Below, in pieces: positions 50,514 to 58,937 of a DNA stretch of 64,000 bases (its first letter is position 1; every line of letters starts with the position of its first letter). Both the position numbers and the translations under genes were made by a program. The notes beneath the pieces were generated by a model. The model was not told the origin of the DNA. It saw nothing but the letters and a program-made list of their open reading frames with translations, and ran no database searches. Source of the DNA: JASSUD01 sp031963415 (GTDB taxonomy: Bacteria; Pseudomonadota; Gammaproteobacteria; Burkholderiales; Burkholderiaceae). The DNA is taken from assembly GCA_031963415.1 (NCBI GenBank), contig JASSUI010000001.1, positions 2,170,001-2,234,000 on the forward strand, written 5' to 3'.

Positions 50514-52244
50514 ATGCTCACTCCAATTTCTAATTCTGCTATCCCACGTTACGCCGTAGAGCAAAAATCTCCAGCACCTTTGCTTCTTTCATTGCCACCT
50601 GAAATCCAGCAAGAAGTCATAAATCATATGGATGCGGTATCCAGGCTCGCCTTCTTTAAAGCATTGACTATAGTGACTCGCAACAGTGAGCCCATAAATT
50701 CACCTATCTTGAAATTGCACCTGCTGCTACAAAGGATACCGCCAAAATATCAACAGACTCTCACCAGATTGGATCCTAACTTGCAGGCATTTGCATTAAA
50801 CCAATTACAGACACTATGGAAATTAGATCAGCTCGAACAGATAGTAGAAAGGCCTGCTCTTTTTAAGCTCATATTTCTCACTTGCAACCCAGAAGTATTT
50901 AAATTTTTAGGCGAAAGTATCCGACCAAACGCCAACTTAAGACAAAAGCTAATTAATTGGATTGAACGCTCCAAAACAGAAGACGTACAAACTGCAGCAG
51001 CTAATGCATTAACCTTATTAGTGAGAGCCGGTGTGCAGTTTAATGGCCTGAATTTAAACGGGATACGCGTACCTGGCGCAGATTTAAGTTTTGGTTGGTT
51101 TAGTGGGACGCAATTTCGAGGCGCAGATTTAAGGGCGGTCAATTTCTATCACGCCCATCTATCAAATGCTAATTTGCAAAAAGCGAATTTAACCGGCGTG
51201 AAATTTGGTGAGTTGCCTAGTTTAGATGTAAGTAGCAGCGACGTAGTTCATAGCTGCTGCTATTCTCCTGATGGGCGTTGGTTAGCTGTGGGATTAAGCT
51301 TTGACAAGGTTAAGCTATATCGAATGCAGACTTTAGAGCTAGAGCATACACTGAGAGGATTTAACAATCATGTAGCTAGCGTAAGTTTTTCGCCAGACAG
51401 CAAATATTTGGGGGCGACGGGTGGTCATACATTGCATCATACAGTGAATTTGTGGAGGGTAGAGAGCGGAGAAAAGCTACGTACGTTGGTAGGGCATAGC
51501 CGTTCCATTTATAGTGTGAGCTTTTCTCCAAACAATGAGCTTTTGGCCTCGGGAAGCTCTGATAAAACGATAAAGCTGTGGGAAGTAGAGAGCGGGGAAG
51601 TGGTACGTACATTTATAGGACATAATGATGACGTGCGTAGCGTGAGCTTTTCGCCGGATGGTGAATTTTTAGTATCAGGTAGCAAGGATAAATCGATAAA
51701 ACTGTGGGAAGTCAAAACCGGAATTGCGTTGCGTACATTTGAGGGACATAGTGATGCGGTAACTAGCGTGAAATTTTCACCAAACGGTGAATTCTTGGCC
51801 TCAGGTAGTATGGATAAAACAGTGAGACTGTGGAAAACTGAGAGCGGAGAGGAACTTCATATGCTTAACGGGCACCATGGCGGGATAAGTAATGTAGACT
51901 TTTCTCCGAACGGCGACCTATTGGCATCGGGAGCGTGGTGGGATGGAGTAAAGCTGTGGGAAGTAGTAAGCGGAGAAGAGGTACGTACATTCGGGCAGTT
52001 CGGTGGTAGCTCAAATCTTATAAGCTTTTCGCCTAAGGGCGAGCTCCTTGCGGTGGGAAATAATAAGTCGGTAAAGCTATGGAAAGTGGATAATTGGAAA
52101 GTCTGCTTATACTATTTGGGTCTTGCTTCAAAAGGATTAGACGCAACTGGTATGTCTATTCAAGGCGCGCAGGGTTTGAGCTCAATGGATGTGCGGTTGC
52201 TCAAGCAAAGGGGCGCGGGCGATGAAGTGGATGTTCAGTGGTAG
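50514..52244 (+). CDS. F-box-like, pentapeptide and WD40-repeat protein
   Basis: A 576-aa protein. The N-terminus has an F-box-like segment at about 26-52 (LSLPPEIQQEVINHMDAVSR, LAFFKAL). Then come a helical region; pentapeptides at about 176-236 (GADLSFGWFSGTQFRGADLR); seven or so WD40 blades from about 240 (SPNNELLASGSSDKTIKLWE and relatives); and the tail GLSSMDVRLLKQRGAGDE. The segment from about 145 to 195 (AANALTLLVRAGVQFNGLNL) closely matches the NACHT protein just before its pentapeptides, so the two share everything downstream of NACHT. F-box/WD40 proteins are SCF substrate receptors in eukaryotes, and a host-directed role is plausible. Blades are well diverged, unlike those at 43556-44941. 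Confidence 0.82.
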   Translation: MLTPISNSAIPRYAVEQKSPAPLLLSLPPEIQQEVINHMDAVSRLAFFKALTIVTRNSEPINSPILKLHLLLQRIPPKYQQTLTRLDPNLQAFALNQLQTLWKLDQLEQIVERPALFKLIFLTCNPEVFKFLGESIRPNANLRQKLINWIERSKTEDVQTAAANALTLLVRAGVQFNGLNLNGIRVPGADLSFGWFSGTQFRGADLRAVNFYHAHLSNANLQKANLTGVKFGELPSLDVSSSDVVHSCCYSPDGRWLAVGLSFDKVKLYRMQTLELEHTLRGFNNHVASVSFSPDSKYLGATGGHTLHHTVNLWRVESGEKLRTLVGHSRSIYSVSFSPNNELLASGSSDKTIKLWEVESGEVVRTFIGHNDDVRSVSFSPDGEFLVSGSKDKSIKLWEVKTGIALRTFEGHSDAVTSVKFSPNGEFLASGSMDKTVRLWKTESGEELHMLNGHHGGISNVDFSPNGDLLASGAWWDGVKLWEVVSGEEVRTFGQFGGSSNLISFSPKGELLAVGNNKSVKLWKVDNWKVCLYYLGLASKGLDATGMSIQGAQGLSSMDVRLLKQRGAGDEVDVQW

Positions 52245-52278
52245 GGCCGAAGGCAGGCCCGCGCCAGAGCTACCTTAA

Positions 52279-52557
52279 CTAAATAGGGGCAATTAAGACC
52301 TGATAAAGGAATTCTATATCCCATCCAGCCATTTTTCTCATTTGCTTGAAACTAGCGCGAGGTCTGCGTTGTTTAATGATATTAAACAAGTTGAGAGCAT
52401 TTTTTTTTACGATAGCGATATTTCTTGCGTCATGGCCTTTTCGAACACGGCTGTCATCATCGCTAAAGCAAACATCTAATACCCGATGCGGTCCTGCCCA
52501 ATAACACAGCCAGGCACCGCTCGATTTCCAACACAGCGTCCGGGTCAATACGACCAA
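52279..52557 (-). pseudogene. ISAs1-family transposase C-terminal fragment
   Basis: About 92 codons. HRVLDVCFSDDDSRVRKGHD, then ARNIAIVKKNALNLF and a final GWDIEFLYQVL are the characteristic C-terminal end of ISAs1-type (H-repeat) transposases. The N-terminal part is absent. Confidence 0.7.
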
Positions 52558-53455
52558 ATCCTGGGCTGCCGCTCTCGTATTTAATTTTAATATTAGAGAT
52601 TAGTAAGCTGGTTATTATCGTCTGTCCGTTAAAGTGGTTGGGGTGAATCTTTAAAGTTGGCTTTGTTTGCCAAAATTACTTTGTACGGAGAGGCTCTTCG
52701 AGCCACCTAATATCATTCTGCCCAAACGTTTAAATCTACCAAAGCTTCATCTATAAAACGCAATAAGTCTGTGTCAGTTATATCAGCCTGAGTAACAAGG
52801 CGCGATTGACAGCGACACTCTTCCTCAAAATCAGATTTTTGCGCATTAATAAAATAAGCGTCGTCGTCATTTATAACTCCTGGTAATCATTACATGTAAC
52901 ACATATACCCATGCTAATCGTAAGAGGTAAGAAGTGTTTGTGCCCTCGCCAGTTTAATCGTTCCACAATTTTTTAAATAAATCGAAATTTTAAGTTAGGG
53001 CTAGTCTAGCGGGATCTCCTTGTGGGTAAGCGTCTGCCTGCACTTGATTAATATTCGATAAAGACAATTAAGTAGAAAGAATCTTGATTAGGTTATTAAA
53101 GATTGTTAGATGTTGCTGAGGCAGTTTGCGACGATATTTGATCTGGTTGTAGAAGGTGATAGCAGAATTTAATTGGTGAAAATTTGGCGAACGTTCTAAA
53201 GATCGATGTAAAGAGTGAGATAAAGCAGATCATCCACTGTTTATCTAAAAACTGACCTGCCCCTAACTCGATCAAACAGGTTTGATCGAACTATTACATT
53301 ACGGAGCAACTATAGGATATTGCCAAGCTGTTAAACCAGAGAAAGGCCTGAGTGATTTGTGAGAGAAATGAGCACAAGCTCCTCCTTAAGATTAAAAAGA
53401 AGAGCTTTCTCATCGTATTGCGGTTTTTTTTGAGAAGCTGATACCAGGAAAATTC
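52558..53455. other. Gene-poor region upstream of the injection-system locus
   Basis: About 900 bases with no supported gene. On the minus strand at about 52712-52890 an acidic open stretch (DDDAYFINAQKSDFEEECRC, later LLRFIDEALVDLNVWAE) follows a GGAG site but lacks an in-frame start. Further right (about 53080-53210, minus) a helical stretch without a start reads NSAITFYNQIKYRRKLPQQH. Both look like remnants of small genes. The promoter of the injection-system genes may lie near the right side. Confidence 0.4.
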
Positions 53456-53731
53456 ATGTTTAATGCATCGAGTTTAGGCGGTGGATCAGAGAAACTAGCA
53501 GACAGCTCGCTCAGCGTGGCAGCCCCCTTACTGAGCCGTTTTGGTTTTACTCCCCAGCTTTCCTTCACTTACGATCCAAGTGCCAGCAATGGCCTTCCCA
53601 AGCTGACGATTAGCTTTCTCATCGCCACAACAGCGGCGTTCGTAACAGGTTATCCCAAAAATTACCGAGCTAGGCGCACATGGGCCACTGGCTTGGTTAT
53701 GAATTGCAAGCAATTTTTTCAGCGGAGGTAA
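53456..53731 (+). pseudogene. SpvB/TcC-like N-terminal fragment
   Basis: The first 50 codons (SLGGGSEKLADSSLSVAAPL, then FGFTPQLSFTYDPSASNG) resemble the N-terminus of SpvB/Tc-toxin C-type proteins, which begin with a GGG...G.GE.F...PxxGTGxxSVPI and PQLSLSYDS pattern. After about residue 50 the similarity ends and the frame closes at 53731. An AGGAA site precedes the ATG. Probably a relic of a large toxin gene. Confidence 0.4.
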
Positions 53732-53734
53732 GCC

Positions 53735-53931
53735 ATGGCTACGATTAGTTGGTCAACGTCGATTCAGGTGCAATGTGGTCCAACCGTCTCGGCATCGCAA
53801 AGTTCCCTCGTAGCAGAAGCGATAGATCGTATCGAAGTAACGATTCCTGAAAATATTGAAAATAATTTACTAATACCGCAGCCACCCCCGTCCAGATCGA
53901 AATTTTCATCGCGCGCGACGCAACACTCTAA
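53735..53931 (+). pseudogene. First eCIS gene, internally deleted and frameshifted
   Basis: The ATG at 53735 has a strong GGAGGTAA site. The first 38 residues (MATISWSTSIQVQCGPTVSA, SSLVAEAIDRIEVTI) resemble a small conserved protein at the start of contractile-injection loci, as I recall it. The original frame then runs into the sheath gene, while the +1 frame gives ATPVQIEIFIARDATL and stops at 53931, which looks like the normal C-terminus. The middle is missing, so the gene is probably dead. Function of the family is unknown. Confidence 0.5.
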
Positions 53932-53958
53932 TCGTTATTTGCAACCGGAGAGCCTACC

Positions 53959-55554
53959 ATGCCTGCAGCATTAACTTTCCCTGGGGTCTATATAGAAGAA
54001 ATTTCTAGCGGTGTGCGCACCATCACTGGGGTAGCCACTTCTATCACCGCGTTCATTGGCGCAACGCAACGTGGGGAACCCAATAAGCCGATACGCGTGC
54101 AAAGCTTCGCCGAGTTCGAGCGTAATTTTGGTGGGCTGTGGCGCGATAGCCCACTGACCTATGCAGTTCACCAGTTTTTTCAAAATGGTGGCGCTGATGC
54201 GCTGATTGTGCGTGTGGTCACGAGCGAGGAGAGAGGAGATCATCCGCCTGCAGCCACGGCAAAAGGGGAAGCCGGGGAAGTCAACTTATTGAAGCTGGAA
54301 GCGGCATCACCTGGCATATGGGGTAATCAGCTTAGGGTGCGTATAGACCACGATACGCGGCCGCTTATTGATCCGAGTGTAGAGGAGCAACTTTTCAATC
54401 TTACTGTGCGCGATACTGGCACGAATGTCACTGAGCGCTTTCTCAATATTTCGGTATTACCAGCGCATCCCCGCTATGTTGATCGGGTTCTGGAGCAGGA
54501 ATCGAATTTGGTTAGACTGGTGTCAGCGTCAAGTGAACGGCCCGAGCCCACACCCAATGCTGAAACAGGGAAAGATCCGATGACGGTTACTCCAGGCTCA
54601 CTCCAGTTTGCCGGTGGGGAAAATGGTGCGCCGATCACAGATGGGGAAGTGTCGTCCAGCACGGGTCTACAGAGGGACAAGAAGGGTATTTGGGCGCTAG
54701 AGAAGGCTGATCTCTTCAATCTTTTATGTATTCCGCCATTTTCGTTTGGGGGCGACATCGGTTCACAGACTCGTACAGAAGCAGCCAAGTACAGCCGTGG
54801 CCGCCGTGCACTCTACATCGCTGACCCGTTGATAGCGTGGAAGGAGCCCGCACACCTTACCGGCTCAGACGGTATCGATGGCAGCACATGGGGGCTCGAG
54901 CGCAGCGAAGATGTGGCGCTTTATTTCCCCTATCTGCGCGCTCCCGACCCGCTGCAGGAGGGGCGACTGGCTGATTTTGCCCCTTGCGGTGCAGTGGCCG
55001 GCATCTATTCTCGTACCGATAGCAAGCGCGGTGTCTGGAAGGCTCCCGCTGGCATCGAAGCCACGCTCAATGGCGTATCCGAACTGAAAGTCAAGCTCAC
55101 CTACGGTGAAAACGGCCAGCTCAACCCCAAGGGCGTGAACTGTCTACGCGCCTTCCCCGAAATCGGCCGTGTTGTATGGGGTTCACGCACGCTACGCGGC
55201 GCAGATTCGCTGGCATCTGAATGGAAATACATCCCCGTACGGCGTTTGGCCCTCTTCATTGAAGAGAGCCTGTTCCGCGGTACGCAATGGGTGGTATTTG
55301 AGCCCAATGACGAACCTTTATGGTCGCAGATACGACTTAACATAGGTTCGTTCATGCAAAACCTGTTTCGCCAAGGTGCGTTCCAGGGCCGTTCGCCGCA
55401 AGAGGCTTATTTCGTTAAATGCGATAGCGAGTCCACCACTCAAAACGACATCAATCTAGGCATTGTCAATATCATCGTTGGCTTTGCCCCCCTCAAACCT
55501 GCTGAATTTGTGGTGATTAAGCTCCAGCAAATAGCTGGACAAATCGAAGCCTAA
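53959..55554 (+). CDS. eCIS tail sheath protein
   Basis: A 531-aa contractile sheath protein. The N-terminus ALTFPGVYIEEISSGVRTIT is the standard phage/eCIS sheath start, followed by FIGATQRGEPNKP and GLWRDSPLTYAVHQFFQNGG. The C-terminal domain has CLRAFPEIGRVVWGSRTL, PVRRLALFIEESLFRGTQWV and FQGRSPQEAYFVKCDSEST, the conserved core that links neighbouring subunits. In an extracellular contractile injection system it contracts to drive the inner tube into a target cell. GGAG lies 8 bases before the ATG. Only one sheath gene is in the window; Afp/PVC loci have three. Confidence 0.95.
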   Translation: MPAALTFPGVYIEEISSGVRTITGVATSITAFIGATQRGEPNKPIRVQSFAEFERNFGGLWRDSPLTYAVHQFFQNGGADALIVRVVTSEERGDHPPAATAKGEAGEVNLLKLEAASPGIWGNQLRVRIDHDTRPLIDPSVEEQLFNLTVRDTGTNVTERFLNISVLPAHPRYVDRVLEQESNLVRLVSASSERPEPTPNAETGKDPMTVTPGSLQFAGGENGAPITDGEVSSSTGLQRDKKGIWALEKADLFNLLCIPPFSFGGDIGSQTRTEAAKYSRGRRALYIADPLIAWKEPAHLTGSDGIDGSTWGLERSEDVALYFPYLRAPDPLQEGRLADFAPCGAVAGIYSRTDSKRGVWKAPAGIEATLNGVSELKVKLTYGENGQLNPKGVNCLRAFPEIGRVVWGSRTLRGADSLASEWKYIPVRRLALFIEESLFRGTQWVVFEPNDEPLWSQIRLNIGSFMQNLFRQGAFQGRSPQEAYFVKCDSESTTQNDINLGIVNIIVGFAPLKPAEFVVIKLQQIAGQIEA

Positions 55555-55566
55555 GGAGCACTCATC

Positions 55567-56094
55567 ATGGCCATATTTAGTGTCAACGCATCCCGATTTG
55601 ATCCTTACAAGAATTTCAAATTTCGTATTAAGTGGGATAACCGCTATGTTGCCGGCGTCAGTAAAGTGGGCGCGCTCAAACGCTCAACTGAACTTGTCGA
55701 GCACCGCGAAGGCGGAGATCCATCCAGCTCACGTAAATCGCCAGGCCGCACTAAATTTGAGGCGATCACGCTCGAGCGAGGCGTCACGCATGACCTGGAG
55801 TTCGAACAATGGGCGAACAAGGTTTGGAATTTTGGTGCGGGACTTGGGGCTGAAGTGTCGCTTAAGGATTTCCGTAAGGACATCATTATCGAAGTCTACA
55901 ACGAAGCCGGGCAGCTCGCGTTAGCCTACAAAGTTTATCGCTGCTGGGTGTCAGAATATCAGGCGCTTCCTGATCTCGATGCTAATGCCAACGCCGTGGC
56001 TATTCAGACGATCAAACTCGAAAACGAAGGCTGGGAGCGCGACTTGGACACCAGAGAGCCGAGCGAACCAAGCTTTCTAGAGCCAGCTGCCTGA
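55567..56094 (+). CDS. eCIS inner tube protein
   Basis: A 175-aa phage tail tube/gp19-family protein (Hcp-like fold). FKFRIKWDNRYVAGVSKVGA is the conserved first hairpin, then HREGGDPSSSRKSPGRTKFE and ITLERGVTHDLEFEQWANKV, and the late strand RCWVSEYQALPDLDANAN. Rings of it stack into the tube that is propelled by the sheath and may carry cargo. It starts 12 bases after the sheath stop with AAGGAG, so they are translated together. Confidence 0.93.
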   Translation: MAIFSVNASRFDPYKNFKFRIKWDNRYVAGVSKVGALKRSTELVEHREGGDPSSSRKSPGRTKFEAITLERGVTHDLEFEQWANKVWNFGAGLGAEVSLKDFRKDIIIEVYNEAGQLALAYKVYRCWVSEYQALPDLDANANAVAIQTIKLENEGWERDLDTREPSEPSFLEPAA

Positions 56095-56140
56095 GTCTTT
56101 GCAAGAACTGACCTATTAAACATCCATCTTCATCGAGGCC

Positions 56141-56842
56141 ATGATGAATGTATTCCGTCAACAATTGCTTGAATTATGGGAACGCGGCGCAAAGCGACAT
56201 GCGCTGGACCGCGCTCTGTTGCTGCTGGCTGAGATGCGGCCCGGCGAGCCCCTGCAGCAACTGGCGGATGTATCAATTGGCGAGCGTGATCTGGCGTTGC
56301 TGGATTGGTATGGTATGCATTTTGGCCGCTATCTGTTGGCGTATATCGATTGCCCGGCGTGCAGTACAAGGCTGGAATTTTCATTGGATAGCGAAGCGCT
56401 GCGCAGCCAGTCAACGCCTGCCTGCCTCGAAGTCGATGGTATCCAGCTGAGGCTGCCCACTAGCCAGGACCTAAAGCTCGCGCTGGGACAATCTGACCTG
56501 GATGCGTCCATTCGCTGCCTGGCGTTGCGTTGCATAGTGAGTAAGCAAGGTAAGCCGGAGTCGGAATTGACCATGGATGAGATTGCCCGCATAGAAACTG
56601 TGTTGGCAAAAGCGGATAGTGCAGCAGATATCTTGTTGGATTTTGCCTGCACGCAATGTGGGCATACGTGGCAGGGCGCACTGGATATTGCTGATTTTTT
56701 GTGGTCAGAGATCGATGCCCAGGCAGTTCAAGCACTGGATGAAGTACATCTGCTAGCACGTGCTTATGGATGGAGCGAGCGCGATGTGCTTTCCCTCAGT
56801 GATGCACGACGCGCAGCCTACATTGATAGGGTGACAGCATGA
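56141..56842 (+). CDS. Zinc-ribbon baseplate-like protein of the eCIS
   Basis: A 233-aa protein. A helical N-terminus (QQLLELWERGAKRHALDRAL) is followed by DLALLDWYGMHFGRYLLAY. Two Cys pairs, DCPACSTRLEF (about 69) and FACTQCGHTW (about 170), can form a zinc ribbon. The C-terminal half is helical (YGWSERDVLSLSDARRAAYI). This arrangement resembles T4-type baseplate chaperone-like proteins found after the tube gene in eCIS loci. Its exact structural role is not established. It overlaps the next gene by 4 bases. Confidence 0.65.
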   Translation: MMNVFRQQLLELWERGAKRHALDRALLLLAEMRPGEPLQQLADVSIGERDLALLDWYGMHFGRYLLAYIDCPACSTRLEFSLDSEALRSQSTPACLEVDGIQLRLPTSQDLKLALGQSDLDASIRCLALRCIVSKQGKPESELTMDEIARIETVLAKADSAADILLDFACTQCGHTWQGALDIADFLWSEIDAQAVQALDEVHLLARAYGWSERDVLSLSDARRAAYIDRVTA

Positions 56843-57627
56843 GCGGCTACTTTACCCGGCTTTTAACACGCGCGCAGGCAACAGAATCCGCTGTGCGTCC
56901 ACAGGCTCGCTTACCTTTTAATGCAGCGCCTTTTCCTTTTAGCACTTCGTCACCGTCAGCGATGGACACGGCTTCATCCGGCAAAGCCGATACGCATCAT
57001 CTACGGACATCCGCGCAGCCGCCTAAAATATATAGGCAGGCGCCAAGAGATAACCTTCCGAGCCACCAGAATTCAGTCGTGTCCTTAGATGCGTTTGTTC
57101 CATCCGCACAAAGGCACGATGACCATGTAGCCACAGAATCTAAACCACTTAGCAATCTTTCACCCGATACGGCTTCGCAGGAGTCGGGGGGACGGATAGA
57201 TAGCAACTTCCCTCTCGAAGGCTTTCATGCTATGTCGCCAGCACTAGATATTCCCGAAGTCTTGGCCACTTCACCAGCCTCAACCGTTTCAGTAGACCTG
57301 GCGGCAGCAGCAAAGAAAAAGTCAGGTACCCACAACGATGATTTTCGTTTGATGCCTGAGATTGAGCGATCAGTTTCCCATTCCCCGCCATTGCATTCTC
57401 GAAGTGCGTACAGCGCTGCTAGCCTATTCTTGGCTCAAGCCGCAGTCCGCCAAGGGATACAACAGCAGCCAGTGAGTGCCGAGGCGAGCGAAGTCCACGT
57501 CAACATCGGGCGCATCGAAGTAACCGCAGTGCAGGCTGCCAAGCCAGAAAAGCGTATACAGCCGGAACGGCGCCGGACCATGTCACTGGATGAATATTTG
57601 TCACGTCGCCAAGAGGGTAGTGTATGA
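56839..57627 (+). CDS. eCIS-associated hypothetical protein with low-complexity linker
   Basis: A 262-aa protein of unknown function. The middle (about 15-160) is rich in Ser, Pro, Ala and Asp and probably disordered. The C-terminus carries the only conserved-looking parts: EVHVNIGRIEVTAVQ at about 217, then RRTMSLDEYLSRR at the end, a pattern I associate with this position in eCIS operons. Overlaps of 4 bases with both neighbours place it firmly in the operon. It may be an assembly or tape-measure-adjacent factor; this is inference. Confidence 0.6.
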   Translation: MSGYFTRLLTRAQATESAVRPQARLPFNAAPFPFSTSSPSAMDTASSGKADTHHLRTSAQPPKIYRQAPRDNLPSHQNSVVSLDAFVPSAQRHDDHVATESKPLSNLSPDTASQESGGRIDSNFPLEGFHAMSPALDIPEVLATSPASTVSVDLAAAAKKKSGTHNDDFRLMPEIERSVSHSPPLHSRSAYSAASLFLAQAAVRQGIQQQPVSAEASEVHVNIGRIEVTAVQAAKPEKRIQPERRRTMSLDEYLSRRQEGSV

Positions 57628-58937
57628 GCACGGCACTGGCTATCGCGGGCGTAACTGCAGTGATGTGCAAGCTGCTCAATGACTGGCTTAGCCGTCATCA
57701 TGTCCGAGACGCGATTGGTGACGTGAGTGTGAGCGCCTTGCCACCTGATCTCGTGAAGCCGGCCGAAAACAACCAAATTAATCTTTTCCTGCACCAGGTC
57801 ACGCACAACGTTGGCTTGCGCAACCAAGGTTTACCCTCGCACGACACAACCGGCGCGCATCGCTTGTCGAATCCGTTATTGGCGCTCGATCTGCACTATC
57901 TCATCAGTGTCTACGGCGCTGCAGATCTCCATGCTGAAATTCTGCTTGGTTACGTTATGCAGCTGCTGCACGAACATCCCTTGTTCGGACGTGATCTCAT
58001 CCGTGCCGCTTTAACGCCGCCCAGCGGGCCGCCGCCGTCTGATTTAATGAAGGCACTAGCTGGTTGCGGACTAGCCGACCAGTATGAACGGATTCGCATT
58101 ACACCCGTGACCATGAGTTCCGAAGAAATGTCGCGATTCTGGTCGGCGCAGCAGACGCATTACCGGCCAACTGCAGCTTATCAAGCCTCTGTGGTGCTGA
58201 TCGAATCTGCATACCCGACGCGCTCGCCACTGCCCGTGCTCTCGCGCGGCCCCGTCGATGAAGAATCACAGCGTGAGCGGGGCGTAGTCGTGCAACCAGA
58301 CCTGTTACCGCCGTTCCCTATCCTTCAGACCGTATCTGCCTTAGGTGGTGAACCTGTTGTACGGCTAGGTGACGTTGTCTCGCTCAACGGATTTCACCTT
58401 GATGGGTCTAACCGCGAAGTGCTGCTGGAAAACGAACGCTTGGGTATAGCGCAAGTATTAGAGGCGGCGGACACCAACGCGCCAGGGCAATTGCAGTTTA
58501 CTGTGCCGGCGACGAGCTCAGCGGATTTCCCGGTCGGTCTGTATCAGGTTTCTGCTCGGTTAGTTCGAGTGGAAGAAACGCAATCTCGGCTTCGGCAAAC
58601 AAATCACCTGGGATTGATGCTTGTGCCTTGGATCACCTCCGAACTGCCGATCACAGTGAGACGAGAGGGGTCCGACAGCACGGCGCGCTTCACGCTCAAT
58701 TTCACGCCTCATCTACGCCCCCACCAAACCGTCACACTCATTCTTGGTCAGCACGAAGTGATGCCGGAGATGCCGGAACCCTTTATTGAGCCGATTAACA
58801 CTCTCAATTTTGTGGTTCCCAATGCGCCGGTAGGTAATCACTTGGTGCGTCTGCGCATCGATGGCATAGAGAGTCCGATCATTGACCGAGCGGCAACCCC
58901 GCCTGCATTTTTCAACCAACGTATCAAGATCGAATGA
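57624..58937 (+). CDS. eCIS tail terminator (DUF4255), extended
   Basis: A 437-aa protein. The N-terminal 180 residues match DUF4255 (Afp16-like): ALAIAGVTAVMCKLLNDWL, NNQINLFLHQVTHNVGLRNQ, NPLLALDLHYLISVYG and LHAEILLGYVMQLLHEHP. Afp16-type proteins cap the tail and fix its length. The C-terminal 230 residues form an extra beta-rich part with IPT/TIG-like strands (VSLNGFHLDGSNREVLLENE), which would point outwards. It overlaps both neighbours by 4 bases. Confidence 0.88.
   Translation: MSTALAIAGVTAVMCKLLNDWLSRHHVRDAIGDVSVSALPPDLVKPAENNQINLFLHQVTHNVGLRNQGLPSHDTTGAHRLSNPLLALDLHYLISVYGAADLHAEILLGYVMQLLHEHPLFGRDLIRAALTPPSGPPPSDLMKALAGCGLADQYERIRITPVTMSSEEMSRFWSAQQTHYRPTAAYQASVVLIESAYPTRSPLPVLSRGPVDEESQRERGVVVQPDLLPPFPILQTVSALGGEPVVRLGDVVSLNGFHLDGSNREVLLENERLGIAQVLEAADTNAPGQLQFTVPATSSADFPVGLYQVSARLVRVEETQSRLRQTNHLGLMLVPWITSELPITVRREGSDSTARFTLNFTPHLRPHQTVTLILGQHEVMPEMPEPFIEPINTLNFVVPNAPVGNHLVRLRIDGIESPIIDRAATPPAFFNQRIKIE

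Noticed and set aside
53080..53210. Helical minus-strand segment resembling a paired-amphipathic-helix (Sin3-like) domain
   Set aside because: The pattern is suggestive, but there is no start codon, it is short, and the similarity rests on a few hydrophobic positions.
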